64,000 nt of DNA. Source: Rubrivivax sp. (GTDB lineage Bacteria > Pseudomonadota > Gammaproteobacteria > Burkholderiales > Burkholderiaceae_C). Positions 40,981 to 50,162 of this stretch are shown piece after piece. The DNA is taken from assembly GCA_016719535.1 (NCBI GenBank), contig JADJYX010000001.1:1054001-1118000 (forward strand), in the 5' to 3' direction. Below the pieces are notes generated by a model. That model was given only the letters and a program-made list of their open reading frames with translations, was not told where the DNA came from and did not search any database. Within the stretch, counting starts at the first letter, position 1. Each line of letters begins with the position of its first letter. The position numbers were made by a program, and so were the translations under genes.

Positions 40981-42153
40981 ATGGCTGTACGACGCTGGAA
41001 ATCGGGGTGGCTGACCGCACTGGCGCTGCTGGGCGCCGCGCAGCTGGGGCAGGCGCAGGCGCAGCTGACGACGCTGGTGGCGCTGGAGCCCACGCAGCGC
41101 AAAGAAGGGCTGCTGGTCTCGCGGCCCGGCCTCGAAGCCAGCCTCAAGACCCTGCTCGGCCAGGCGGTCAGCGTGTCCACGAGCGAGGACCTGACCGACA
41201 CCATGCGCGCCACGCGCAGCGGCGCCTACGACATCTTCATCGCGCCGCCGCAGGTGGTGGCGTCGGCGTTGTCGCACGGCTACGAGCTGATCGGCTCGAC
41301 CGATGCGGAAGAGGAATATGTGCTGGTTGGTCGACCGCACCTGAACAAGCCCGCCGACGTGAAGGCCGGCCGCATCTACCTGCCCCAGCAGGATTCGATC
41401 TATACCTACCTGGCGCGCGGCATGCTCACCGCGCACGGGCTGTCGTTCAAGGACCTGCGCCAGGTGCACTATGTGCGCGAGCCCCAGGCCGGGCTGACCG
41501 CGGTGATGATGGGCCTGTCGGAAGCCACCGTGATCCGCAAGCGCGACTGGGACGGCTGGGTGCAGGACAACCCCGGCAAGGCCAGGGCGCTGACCCAGTC
41601 GGGCCCGGTGCCGGGCGGCTTCAGCGTGGCGGTGAAGAAGGACCTGCCGGCCGAGCAGCGTGCCCGCCTGTCGAAGTGGTTCGGCACCGCGGCCAACTGC
41701 TGTGGCCTGAAGAACGTCGCCAGCCATTCCGGCCAGGCCCAGTACGAACGGGTGGCGCAGCTGGGCACCTTCACGCCCAATGCCTTGCCGGGCGCGCGCG
41801 TGGTGACGGCGGCCGAGGTGCAGAAGCTGGTGGCCGACGGTGCGGTCGTGATCGACACCCGCACCGAGAAGGAATTCAAGGCCAAGCGGCTGCCGACCGC
41901 GCGTTTCGTGCCCTACCTCGAGAAGAGCCTCAAGGACGTGGCCTACGACGCCGCGCTCGACGACTTTGCCGGCTTGAAGACGCTCGACCAGGCCAGGCCC
42001 ACGGTCTTCCTGTGCAACGGCGCCGAATGCTGGAAGAGCTACAAGGCCAGCAAGGCCGCGCTGGCGGCCGGCTTCGGCAAGGTCTACTGGTTCCGCGGTG
42101 GCGTGCCGGAATGGGAGAAGGCCGGGCTGCCGCTGGTGAAGGGCGGGGCGTAG
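40981..42153 (+). CDS. PhnD-like binding domain fused to rhodanese
   Basis: This 390-residue exported protein has a signal peptide (residues 1-27). A phosphate/phosphonate (PhnD)-type binding domain spans about 28-255, with SEDLTDTMRATRSGAYDIFIAPPQ near 68. A C-terminal rhodanese domain of about 275-385 has VVIDTRTEKEF and the active-site loop starting at Cys345 (CNGAEC). Rhodaneses carry sulfane sulfur on that cysteine. The fusion suggests binding of an oxyanion or metal and sulfur chemistry in the periplasm. No permease or ATPase adjoins. It is the last gene before the tRNA fragment. Confidence 0.78.
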   Translation: MAVRRWKSGWLTALALLGAAQLGQAQAQLTTLVALEPTQRKEGLLVSRPGLEASLKTLLGQAVSVSTSEDLTDTMRATRSGAYDIFIAPPQVVASALSHGYELIGSTDAEEEYVLVGRPHLNKPADVKAGRIYLPQQDSIYTYLARGMLTAHGLSFKDLRQVHYVREPQAGLTAVMMGLSEATVIRKRDWDGWVQDNPGKARALTQSGPVPGGFSVAVKKDLPAEQRARLSKWFGTAANCCGLKNVASHSGQAQYERVAQLGTFTPNALPGARVVTAAEVQKLVADGAVVIDTRTEKEFKAKRLPTARFVPYLEKSLKDVAYDAALDDFAGLKTLDQARPTVFLCNGAECWKSYKASKAALAAGFGKVYWFRGGVPEWEKAGLPLVKGGA

Positions 42154-42162
42154 GCCGGGCGG

Positions 42163-42207
42163 TGGTAGGCCGTGTTGGGATCGAACCAACGACCAAAGGA
42201 TTATGAG
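42163..42207 (-). other. tRNA 3' fragment (CAU anticodon), element attachment site
   Basis: Read on the minus strand, this is the 3' 45 bases of a tRNA. The anticodon loop CTCATAA (42207-42201) comes first, then the 3' anticodon stem TCCTT and variable loop TGGTC. The T arm GTTGG-TTCGATC-CCAAC follows, then acceptor strand ACGGCCT, discriminator A and CCA. The anticodon stem's 5' strand and everything before it are missing: the next bases do not pair. CAU and the variable region fit tRNA-Ile2 or tRNA-Met. With an integrase next door, this is the left attachment site of an integrated element. Confidence 0.75.
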
Positions 42208-42315
42208 GCCCTCAAACTGGGATTTTCCGGGACTTCCTGGGATCCAAGATATCCATATATATCAATGAGTTAGGTCTACCATCGTCTCCCGAGATTCCGT
42301 ACCATTCCGCCCAAG

Positions 42316-42336
42316 ACTGGCACCAAACTGGCACCA
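42316..42336. repeat. Direct repeats between att site and integrase
   Basis: ACTGGCACCA occurs at 42316-42325 and again at 42327-42336, an 11-base period. The pair lies between the tRNA fragment and the integrase start, where arm-type binding sites of tyrosine integrases or their excisionases are usually found. The rest of the 264-base gap (42154-42417) shows no gene. Confidence 0.5.
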
Positions 42337-42417
42337 GGAAAAAGTGTCCTCACGGGCACCGGAGGGACTCGATGCCCCAGTCGAGGCTGAAAACCGGGGC
42401 CCATCAACGTCGTTGAT

Positions 42418-43809
42418 ATGAGCATGAACAGACCGGGCGGCATCTCTCCGCTCCTGAAATACGCGCCCGCCGGGACCTACGTGACGGTCGAACAGCTGCC
42501 GCACGGCGGCTCACTGCAGGCCCGCATGCTGTCCACCCAGGCGGTGCAGTTGTACTGGCGCTATTCGCTGGACGGCCGCACCTTTCGCGAGCCCATCGGC
42601 GTTCACGACCCGTCGGCGCCGCCGAAGAAGATGGAGCCGACGCCACGCGGGTTCAGCCTCGCCGCCGCGCGTGAGCGCTGCCGCGAGCTGGCCATGCGGC
42701 ATGAGCAGCACCGGGACGATGGGGGGCTGCGCGGCGCGCGGCTCAGCGAGCGCGAACGCCTGGCGCAGGCCCGGGAAGAACAACGGCTCGCGGAAGCTGC
42801 AGCTACCGCAGCAGCAGCCGTGCGGGCCCAGCACTCGCTGGCCGCATTGCTCGACGAGTACGTGAAGCTGCAGCGCCGCAAGGGCCGCATCAGCGCACGC
42901 GAAGCCCAGGGCATCTTCGACCTGCATGTCGTGGAGGCCTGGCCCGCCATCGCACAGGCGCCTGCGTCCGACCTGACGCAGGAGCAGGTGATGGACATGC
43001 TGCGTAGGCTCGTCGAGCAAGGCAAGGGCCGCACCTCCAACAAGCTGCGCACCTACCTCCGCGCGGCTTACCAGTGCGCCATCGACGTGCGGGTGTCAGC
43101 GTCGATCCCAGTCGCCTTCAAGACCTATGGCGTGCAGAGCAACCCGGTAGCGCTTACCAAACGCGACCGCCAGTTCGACAGCGCCGACAAGCGCCCGCTG
43201 ACCACCGACGAGCTGCGCGCCTACTGGCGGCTGATCGAGAAGCTGCCAGGGCTGCGCGGGCAGTGCATGCGCCTTCATTTGCTGACGGGCGGCCAGCGCA
43301 TCGAGCAGCTCGTGCGCCTGCGCTGGGCTGACGTGCGCGCCGACTCGATCACCATCTTCGACACCAAGGGACGCCCTGGGCAGGGCGCGCGGGCACACAC
43401 GGTCCCGAGCACCAAGGGTGCTGCGCGCGACCTGCAGGCGCTCGAGCGCGTCGGCGACCATGCCATCTCCACAACGAAGGGCGTCAAGTCGATCTCCGGC
43501 ACGACCCTGTCGGGGTGGGCCACCCAGGTCGTCGGTGATGCGATCGAAGGCTTCCAGCTCAAGCGTGTCCGGTCCGGCGTGGAAACGCTGCTGGCCGCGA
43601 ACCGCATCAGCCGCGAGATCCGCGGTCATGTGCAGTCGCACGGACTCACGGGCATCCAGGCGCGGCACTACGACGGGCACGACTACATGGTGGAGAAGCG
43701 GGAGGCGCTGGAGGTGCTGGCGCGCGAATTAAGCCGAGGTCCAACAAGGTCCAAAGCCGCCAAGCCGCATGGCATCGCGACATCGGCGAAGCCGCGCACA
43801 CAGCGCTGA
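42418..43809 (+). CDS. Tyrosine site-specific integrase
   Basis: This 463-residue recombinase has an N-terminal arm-binding part, a SAM-like core-binding part of about 145-235, and a C-terminal catalytic domain. Likely catalytic residues are Arg294 in GGQRIEQL, Arg385 in RVRSGVET, His408 in SHG and nucleophile Tyr423 in GHDYMVEKR. The HxxR box is not fully canonical. It starts 210 bases from the tRNA fragment and points into the element, as in integrases of tRNA-targeted islands. It is the only integrase in the window. Confidence 0.9.
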   Translation: MSMNRPGGISPLLKYAPAGTYVTVEQLPHGGSLQARMLSTQAVQLYWRYSLDGRTFREPIGVHDPSAPPKKMEPTPRGFSLAAARERCRELAMRHEQHRDDGGLRGARLSERERLAQAREEQRLAEAAATAAAAVRAQHSLAALLDEYVKLQRRKGRISAREAQGIFDLHVVEAWPAIAQAPASDLTQEQVMDMLRRLVEQGKGRTSNKLRTYLRAAYQCAIDVRVSASIPVAFKTYGVQSNPVALTKRDRQFDSADKRPLTTDELRAYWRLIEKLPGLRGQCMRLHLLTGGQRIEQLVRLRWADVRADSITIFDTKGRPGQGARAHTVPSTKGAARDLQALERVGDHAISTTKGVKSISGTTLSGWATQVVGDAIEGFQLKRVRSGVETLLAANRISREIRGHVQSHGLTGIQARHYDGHDYMVEKREALEVLARELSRGPTRSKAAKPHGIATSAKPRTQR

Positions 43810-43933
43810 TCAGGCGGCCTCAACCGAGGTGGCTAGCCTTGGTGCGCATGGCAGACCGCTATGCAGCGAGCCTGTGTGAAAACGCGAGGTTGATCGCCTA
43901 AATTGAGGCAACGCCACTGAGCGGGGCCGCGAC

Positions 43934-44315
43934 ATGAAGCGATTCATCGAGGGTGCGGATCGAAGCCAGGTCACGCTGCTACCTGAGTGCCTCGACGACT
44001 TCATCGCGGACGACAACCCGGTTCGGGTGGTCGATGCCTTCGTCGACGAGCTCGATCTCCAGTCCCTGGGCTTCGATAAGGCCGAGCCCGCCGCCACGGG
44101 CCGCCCGGCGTACCACCCGTCAGTGCTGCTGAAGCTCTACATCTACGGCTACCTGAACCGCGTGCAGTCCAGCCGTCGCCTGGAGCGAGAGTGCCAGCGC
44201 AACGTCGAACTGATGTGGCTGACCGGCCGACTGACTCCTGACTTCAAGACCATCGCCGACTTCCGGCGGGACAACGGCAAGGGCATCCGCAATGTGTGTC
44301 GCCAGTTCGTCGTGC
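43934..44315 (+). pseudogene. IS1182 transposase, N-terminal part
   Basis: About 127 codons of an IS1182-family transposase: an N-terminal domain starting MKRFIEGADRSQVTLLPECL, then LKLYIYGYLNRVQSSRRLE and WLTGRLTPDFKTIADFRRDN. The coding sequence is cut at CRQFVV by the IS21-type element and resumes at 47292 with VLCRDLKLF. The frame runs on past the junction into element DNA for a few residues before it stops. The catalytic residues lie mostly in the other half. Confidence 0.85.
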
Positions 44316-44470
44316 CCTGGTGGCCACCCAAACTCCCCCACCCGTGGCCACCTCAAATTCCCCCACCCTGACCGTGCTTCGATGAGGCGCTGAGCAGGCC
44401 GGCGAGGCCGGCCGGTCAGGGCTGAGCAGGACGTTACTTTCCACCCCTCTATGTCGAGGGGAAGCAAGGA

Positions 44471-46136
44471 GTGAACGTCTTGAAGCCACATCTACAGACA
44501 ACCGTCTGGACGCTGCTGGAGGCCGGCGCCAGCCAGCGCGACATCCAGCGCGTCACGGGGATCGATCGCAAGACGATCCGCGGTTACCAAGCGGTTCGCC
44601 GCTGCCGCTGCAGCAAATTCCCCGGGTGGCCACCGGCTCCTGGCGTGGCGCCGGCGCGGCGGAGCAAATTCCCCACCCCGGCCACCGGCACAGGCACAGG
44701 CACCGACACCGACACCGACTCCGGCAGTGACGCCGACGACTTTTGCGCCGACGGCATCGGCCTGCGAACCCCACCGCGCCTTCATCGAGGCCCAGCTTCG
44801 GCTGCGTCGCAACGCCGTAGCCATCTACCAGGACCTGGTGGATCTGCACGGCTACGCCGGCGCCTACAACTCGGTCAAGCGCTTCGCCAACAAGCTGCGC
44901 CACCGCGAGCCCGAGCAGTTCGACCGTCTGGCCTTCCTGCCGGGCGAAGAGATGCAGGTCGACTACGGCGAGGGTGCGCTCACGCGCGTGCCCGGTACCG
45001 AGCGCTGGCGCAAGCCGCGGCTGTTCGTGGCCACGCTGCGCTACTCGCGGCGCAGCTACCGCTGTGTGGTCTGGCGCTCGAGCCAGGAGACCTGGGCGCG
45101 GCTGCACGAGCAAGCCTGGCGTTACTTCGGCGGCAGTTGCCGCTACGTCGTGCTCGACAACCTGAAGGAGGGCGTGCTCAAGCCCGACCTGTACGAGCCC
45201 GAGCTCAACCCGGTCTATGCCGCGGCCCTGGCGCACTACAGCGTGGTGGCCGACCCGGCCCGCGTCCGTGACCCCAACCGCAAGGGCAGCGTGGAGAACG
45301 CGATCGGCCACACCCAGGCCACGGCACTGAAGGGGCGGCGCTTCGAGTCTATCGAAGAGCAGAACACCTTCCTGGAGCACTGGGAGGCCAAGTGGGCTGC
45401 CTTGCGCATCCACGGCAGCGAACGCCGCCAGGTGCAGGCCATGTTCGAGGAGGAGAAGCCGCATCTGCAGCCCTTGCCGTTGCTCGGGATGCAGTACTCA
45501 CCGAGGCCCAGCGAACGGTCTGCGACGACAGCTGCGTGCGCGTCGATCACAGCAGCTACGCCGCACGCCCGGCGCCCATCGGCAGCCGGGTGCTGGTGCG
45601 CGTGTTCGAGCGCCGCATCGAGATCCGCGAGCTGAAGACACAGGCCCTGCTGCGCACCCACGCCCGTGCCGAGCGCCCAGGCACGGTGGTGCTGCCCGAC
45701 GACGAGCGCGTGTTCAACCCGTCGCGCCAGACGCGGCACATCCTGGCCCAGGCCAAGGCCATCGGGGCCGACGCGGCCCGGCTGTGCGAGCTGCTGTTCG
45801 CCATCGAAGGCCGCGTCGGGCAACGCAAGCTGTGGGGCATCGTCAGCCTGGCCCAGCGCTACCCCCCGCCGCCTGGTCAACAGCGCCTGCGGGCGGGCCC
45901 TGGCCGACGGCATCTACAGCTACCGGCACGTCAAGGTCGCCACCGAGCGGCTGGTCACCGAGGCACTGGCGGCCATCGACCGCGCCGATGCCGCCCCGGT
46001 GCAGGGCGAGCTCGCGCTGACCCAGGACCACCCGCTGATCCGCAGCGTCGACGACTACGCAGAGCTGTTCGCGCGCGGCGCCGCACAGCCCGACACCGGC
46101 ACCCCGAACACCACCATCACCGAGATCAACCCATGA
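44471..46136 (+). pseudogene. istA: istA-type transposase, several frame breaks
   Basis: The helix-turn-helix start (GASQRDIQRVTGIDRKTIRGY) is in one frame. The DDE part (AFIEAQLRLRRN through MQVDYGEGALTR to GSVENAIGHTQ) is in a second frame from about 44600. C-terminal parts (RTVCDDSCVRVDHSSYAARP and GRALADGIYSYRHVKVATERL) follow in two more frame changes. A base is missing near 45499 (TACTCACC for TACTTCACC), and one C is extra in the run at 45862-45867. The first break lies in the repeat-rich linker around 44600-44760. No full-length IstA can be made. IstA is the integrase-like transposase of IS21 elements. Confidence 0.8.
44612..44689. repeat. Internal direct repeats in the istA linker
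   Basis: AGCAAATTCCCC followed by (C)GGCCACCGGC occurs at 44612-44637 and, slightly altered, at 44663-44689, a period of about 51 bases. The unit shares AAATTCCCC and GGCCACC with the terminal repeats of the element but in another order. A run of GGCACA/GACACC hexamers follows at about 44688-44720. The repeats sit where istA loses its frame. Confidence 0.5.
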
Positions 46137-46140
46137 ACAT

Positions 46141-46896
46141 GCAGAGATCGAGCGCGCCCTGCGCGAGCTGCGCCTGTCGGGCATCGCCGCCACCCTGAGC
46201 ACCCGGGTGATGCAAGCCCAGAGCACCCAGGAGCCCTTCCTGGACACCTTCGCGGCGATGCTGCAGGACGAGCTCGACCGGCGCCGCTCGCGCCTGACCG
46301 AACGGCGCTTCAAGCAGTCACGCCTGGACGAGCGGCCCACACTCGCCGACTTCGACTGGCGCTTCAACCCCAAGCTGCCGCGCCAGGCCTGCTTCGAGTT
46401 GCACACCCTGAAGTTCATCGGCGAAGGTGGCAATGCGCTGATCATCGGCAAGCCCGGCACCGGCAAGAGCCATGTTGCGAAGGCCGTGGCCTACCAGGCC
46501 ACGCTGCAGGGCTTCGACGTGCGCTACGTCGAGGCCGACACCGAGTTCGCCCGCTACGGGCTGGGCAGCACCGCCGAGCAGGCCGCGCTGCTGCGCAGCT
46601 TCGTCGAGCCCGACCTCGTCGTGCTGGACGATCTGTTCCTGGCCAGGCGCATCTCCGAGGCCAGCGCCGAGTTGCTGCAGACCGTCGTGCACCAGCGCTA
46701 CAAGCAGCGCCGCAGCATCGTCGTCACCTCAAACCGTGTCGTGCAAGACTGGGGCAAGTACCTCGGCGACGCCACCATGGCCACCACCATCCTCGACCGT
46801 CTCATGCACCGCGCGGCCATGCTGGAGTTCGAGGGCAAGAGCTATCGCCTCAAGGAGGCGGCCTCGCGCATCGCGCTGAACGCCGACTGCCCCTGA
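46141..46896 (+). pseudogene. istB: istB-type helper ATPase, damaged 5' end
   Basis: IstB is the AAA ATPase that assists IstA. A full ATPase core is open: Walker A GKPGTGKS, ALIIGK, Walker B VVLDDLFLAR, TSNRVVQDWGKYL and a KSYRLKE end. The coding frame continues upstream through EIERALRELRLSGIAATLS to 46141, but the natural-looking ATG at 46133 is in another frame. A small deletion near 46138-46142 is inferred. The only in-frame start left is a GTG at 46207, which would lose about 25 N-terminal residues and give 229 aa. Confidence 0.75.
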
Positions 46897-47291
46897 GCAG
46901 GCGCCCTGGTCGCTCAGGCAGACCCGCAGCAACGGCCCAGCCGGGCCGACACCCCTCGATCCAGTCCAGGCGACTCGCGCCCGCCGTGGACAAGCCACCC
47001 GCCCACAGGACAAGCCTGTGGACGGCCCCTGCGGGGTCCGTGGCTTGCCCACCGCTCCCCGGCCGATGCCTACGGCCTGACGCGCTTCGCTTGCCCGAAC
47101 AGCCGATTGCAGAAGGGGAATCAAAACACCCCCGCACCAGGCCAACAGGCGACAGAAGCCCGCTCAAGCAGCCCCCGGCATCGCAGCCACGCAGGTCAAC
47201 TCAGACAGGGGCAGGAAACCCATAATTCGACCGTCCTGCCTGGGGGAGTTTGAGTGGCCACAGGTGGGGGAATTTGAAGTGGCCATCAGGG

Positions 47292-48365
47292 GTCGTGCTC
47301 TGCCGAGACCTCAAGCTCTTCTCGCAGGCAATCGTGGCGATCGATGGGAGCAAGTTCAAGGCGGTCAACAACCGCGAGCGCAACTACACCGAAGGCAAGC
47401 TCGACCGACGGCAACGCGAGATCGAGGCGAACATCCAGCGCTACCTCGAAGCGTTGGACACCGCCGACCGCACGTTGCCTGAGGACTGGCTGGTCAAGGG
47501 CGTCCGTCTGAACGCCAAGATCGACGAGCTGCGGCAGAAGCTGAAGGATCTGCGCAGCATGCGCAAGCAGGTGCGGGCTGCACCCGACGGACAGGTCTCG
47601 CTGACCGACCCCGACGCACGCGCGATGACCACCCATAGCAACACGGGTACGGCGATGGTCGGCTACAACGTGCAGGCCGCCGTCGACGTCAAACACCACC
47701 TGGTCGTCGCGCACGAGGTGACCAACACCGGATCCGACAGGGCGCAGCTGAGCAAGATGGCGCACGCAGCTCGCGCGGCGATGGGCAAGAAGCGCCTGAA
47801 GGCCATCGCCGACCGGGGCTACTACGCCGGGGCCGAGCTCAAGGCTTGCGAGGACGACGGCATCGCCGCGTACGTGTCGAAGCCGATGACTTCGAGCTCA
47901 AAGGCGGAGGGCCGGTTCGGCAAGGATGACTTCGTCTACGTTGCGCGGCACGACGTCTACCAATGCCCTGCAGGGCAGACGCTGCGCCGGCATCACACCA
48001 GCATCGAGCGAGGCCAGCGGATCCAGGTGTACTGGACGGCTGTGTGCCCGCAGTGCCCGTTGAAAGCCCAGTGCACGACAGGCAGTGAACGGCGCGTGCG
48101 GCGGTGGGAACACGAAGCGGTCCTGGAGAAGGTGCAGAAGCGGTTGGACCGGCAGCCCGACGCGATGCTCGTGCGCAAGAAAACGATCGAACACGTGTTC
48201 GGAACCCTCAAGCACTGGATGGGTTGGACGCACTTCCTGACCCGCGGCATCGAGCACGTCAGCACCGAGATGAGCCTGAGCGTGCTGGCTTACAACCTCA
48301 AGCGCGTGATCGCGATCCTGGGTATTGCCAGAACGATGAAGGCGATGAAGTTAGTCGGGGGTTGA
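47292..48365 (+). pseudogene. IS1182 transposase, C-terminal part
   Basis: This part resumes the interrupted transposase at VLCRDLKLFSQAIVAIDGSKFKAV, which holds the first catalytic Asp. It continues with ADRGYYAGAELKACE (second Asp region) and KTIEHVFGTLKHWMGWTHFLTRG with the final Glu. A CPQCPLKAQC cysteine segment lies between. Except for the IS21 insertion the frame is intact to its stop. The target-duplication copy GTCGTGC lies at its very start. Confidence 0.85.
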
Positions 48366-48501
48366 CCCCTTCCGCACCCCCCTTGCGACTCGGTCGGGAC
48401 GTCCTCGCCATCAGATCACCGCATCCGGCGCAGCCGACTCACTGTTCGAGCACGCCCCAACGCGCGTCGTCGGCCGCTGGACCAGCGTTTACACACGGCC
48501 T

Positions 48502-49046
48502 CCAGCGGTTGCGGCCAGTCGTGGCTGACGTGTGAACTCACACTCAGCGCCATCAAGCCGACGTTCGGTTCGACCGCCAGGGCTGGCTCATGCGCCAGCG
48601 ATGCGAGGTGCTGCTGACCTAGCCGGTGCCGGCATCGAGCCGACATCCGACCCGGGCAATGACCGCTGTTCACTGCGCCGATCTCACGCAACCGACCCAT
48701 CTGCGAAGTTCGTCTCGCCTGATCAGGCGCCCAAAAGCCGGCGTTCGAAAGGTCAGGCTGGCGCGATTTCGCAGGTGTCCCGGGCAACTATGCGGCAAGC
48801 GCGTCACCTAAAGCGCCCGCAGGAGCCCGGGACACAGTTGCGATGCGGCGTTCTGCAGGCTGATCCACCGGTTAAGCCATCTACGCCACCAACTCGGCCA
48901 TTGCGCACACGGCCCCGACTTGTCGCTCACGCTCGCTCGCGCGTGAAGTCATCGACTCTACGGTGGTTGGTGCCGCTCCCAGACCGTCGGCCGAGCAGCA
49001 TCTTTGCCTTCCATAATCGGCTGCGTCCACCGAAAGATCCGAGAAG
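48502..49046. other. Gene-free stretch between IS1182 end and catabolic block
   Basis: With the bases back to 48366, this makes about 680 bases without a gene. The open frames here show no recognisable domain, and their codon pattern is unlike neighbouring genes. I see no tRNA, repeat array or attachment-site copy in it. It may hold the worn remains of another insertion. Confidence 0.5.
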
Positions 49047-49454
49047 CTAGTGGTAAGACTCCCAGTCGCGCTGGTCCAGATCTCGTACGAGCGCACGGGC
49101 CGTTGCCAGCAGCGATTCAGCACGAGTTAGGCCCTCGCAGCTCACGCATAGGATCATCCCGTCGAACCCGTCGCGCGAGAGTGCATGCGCCTGCGCTCGG
49201 CGTTCCGCCTGCCCGAGGGGGACGGCGAGCCGGTACTGCGCCGCCTCGTCGAGGGCGATGCATCGCATGCCCAGGCGCGTTGCCTCAGCACGAATGTCAT
49301 GCCCGATATCGCTGGTCGAGAGTGAAGGGCTCATCGCCACGGCGACGAATCCTGCTTCCGCGCCCACAGACAGGCAAGCAATCGCCTCGGCGCCCTCGCA
49401 CTCGAGCGCCTCGGCTGTCGGCAGCCATGCGATGCGCGCGTCGCTTGCCGTCAT
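49047..49454 (-). CDS. Unrecognised 135-residue protein after livF
   Basis: I do not recognise this product. The ATG at 49454 lies one base after the restored livF stop, so it is the last gene of the minus-strand block. The sequence is a mixed soluble protein, with AIACLSVGAEAGFVAVAMSP near residue 24 and a C-terminal FDGMILCVSCEGLTRAESLL segment. It has no signal peptide or membrane helix. Being coupled to a transporter ATPase suggests a role with that transporter or its substrate. Confidence 0.55.
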   Translation of the reverse strand: MTASDARIAWLPTAEALECEGAEAIACLSVGAEAGFVAVAMSPSLSTSDIGHDIRAEATRLGMRCIALDEAAQYRLAVPLGQAERRAQAHALSRDGFDGMILCVSCEGLTRAESLLATARALVRDLDQRDWESYH

Positions 49455-49455
49455 G

Positions 49456-50162
49456 TCAGACCGCCAGCTGCCGCACCAGCGCTTCGCGGTGCGAGGTATT
49501 GCCACCATCGCCTTCGAGCACGACGGCGCCGCGCTCCAGTACGTAGAAGCGCTGCACGATGCCGATAGCGCGGTGCATGTTCTGCTCCACCAGCAGGATC
49601 GGGATGCCATCGCGGCGCAGCCCTTCCATCAGCCCGAAGATCTCGTCGACGATCTTCGGCGCCAGCCCTCGGTCGGCTCGTCGATCAGCAGCAGCCGGGG
49701 CGCCCCGACGAGCACCCGCGCCATGGCCAGCATCTGCTGCTCGCCGCCGGACAGCGTCGTGCCCATCTGGCCTCGCCGCTCGCTCAGGCGCGGAAAGCGC
49801 GTGTAGATGGCATCGAGGCTGCGCCGATCTTCCCCGCGGCTGCGGCCGGGCTGCTGCATGAAGCCGAGCACCAGGTTCTCCTGCACCGTCAGGCCCGGGA
49901 AGATGCGCCGGTCTTCGGGCACGAAGCCGATGCCTCGGCGGCAGATGCGCTCCGGCGGAACTCCGCCGATCGCCTGCCCCTCCAATTGCACCGTTCCGCG
50001 GCTTGGCGCCACCCAGCCGGCGATGGTCTTCATCACCGTGGTCTTGCCCACGCCGTTGCGGCCGAACAGGCCGACCACTTCGCCGGCATTCACGTGCAGG
50101 CTCACGCCCTGCAGCACATGGCTCAGGCCGTAATGGGTATGGATGTCGCGCAGCTCAAGCAT
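49456..50162 (-). pseudogene. livF: LivF-type ABC ATPase, frameshifted (first transporter)
   Basis: The ATPase pairs with LivG in a branched-chain or aromatic acid (HAAT) importer. Walker A LFGRNGVGKTT, signature LSGGEQQM and DEPTEG are intact in the first part. The remaining part (a KIVDEIFGLMEGL helix to REALVRQLAV) is in another frame. One base is missing near 49666: GAGGGCTGGCG would read GAGGGxCTGGCG. Restored, it is 236 residues, the usual length. It overlaps livG by 8 bases. Confidence 0.85.

Larger units (their letters stand above)
44316..47291. mobile_element. IS21-type element (istA/istB) with multiple terminal repeats
   Basis: The ends carry paired copies of a ~24-base unit, GTGGCCAC followed by CAAA(T/C)TCCCCCACC. 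Left copies are near 44320-44342 and 44344-44368; inverted copies are near 47241-47261 and 47262-47286. GTCGTGC occurs at 44309-44315 and 47292-47298 as a 7-base target duplication, with one base of ambiguity. Inside are broken istA and istB genes. The 395 bases after istB hold no gene, only a 7-base-stem hairpin at 47003-47021 (CCACAGG/CCTGTGG). Confidence 0.8.
43869..48501. mobile_element. IS1182-type element, split by an IS21-type insertion
   Basis: The two halves of one IS1182-family transposase lie at 43934-44315 and 47292-48365, with the IS21-type element between them. A left terminal sequence near 43869-43889 (GCCTGTGTGAAAACGCGAGG) has a partial inverted match near 48481-48501 (read on the minus strand, GGCCGTGTGTAAACGCTGG). 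These ends are imperfect, so the limits are approximate. Removing the IS21 element and one copy of its target duplication restores the reading frame. The element is inactive as it stands. Confidence 0.7.

Noticed and set aside
42154..42260. A complete tRNA gene at the island end
   Set aside because: Only the 3' part from the anticodon loop is present. The bases before it do not pair with the anticodon stem and no D arm is seen.
48532..49050. Possible 172-residue plus-strand protein
   Set aside because: Its composition is Arg/Pro/Ser-rich, no domain is seen, and it lies in a gap between mobile DNA and an operon. Not supported as a gene.
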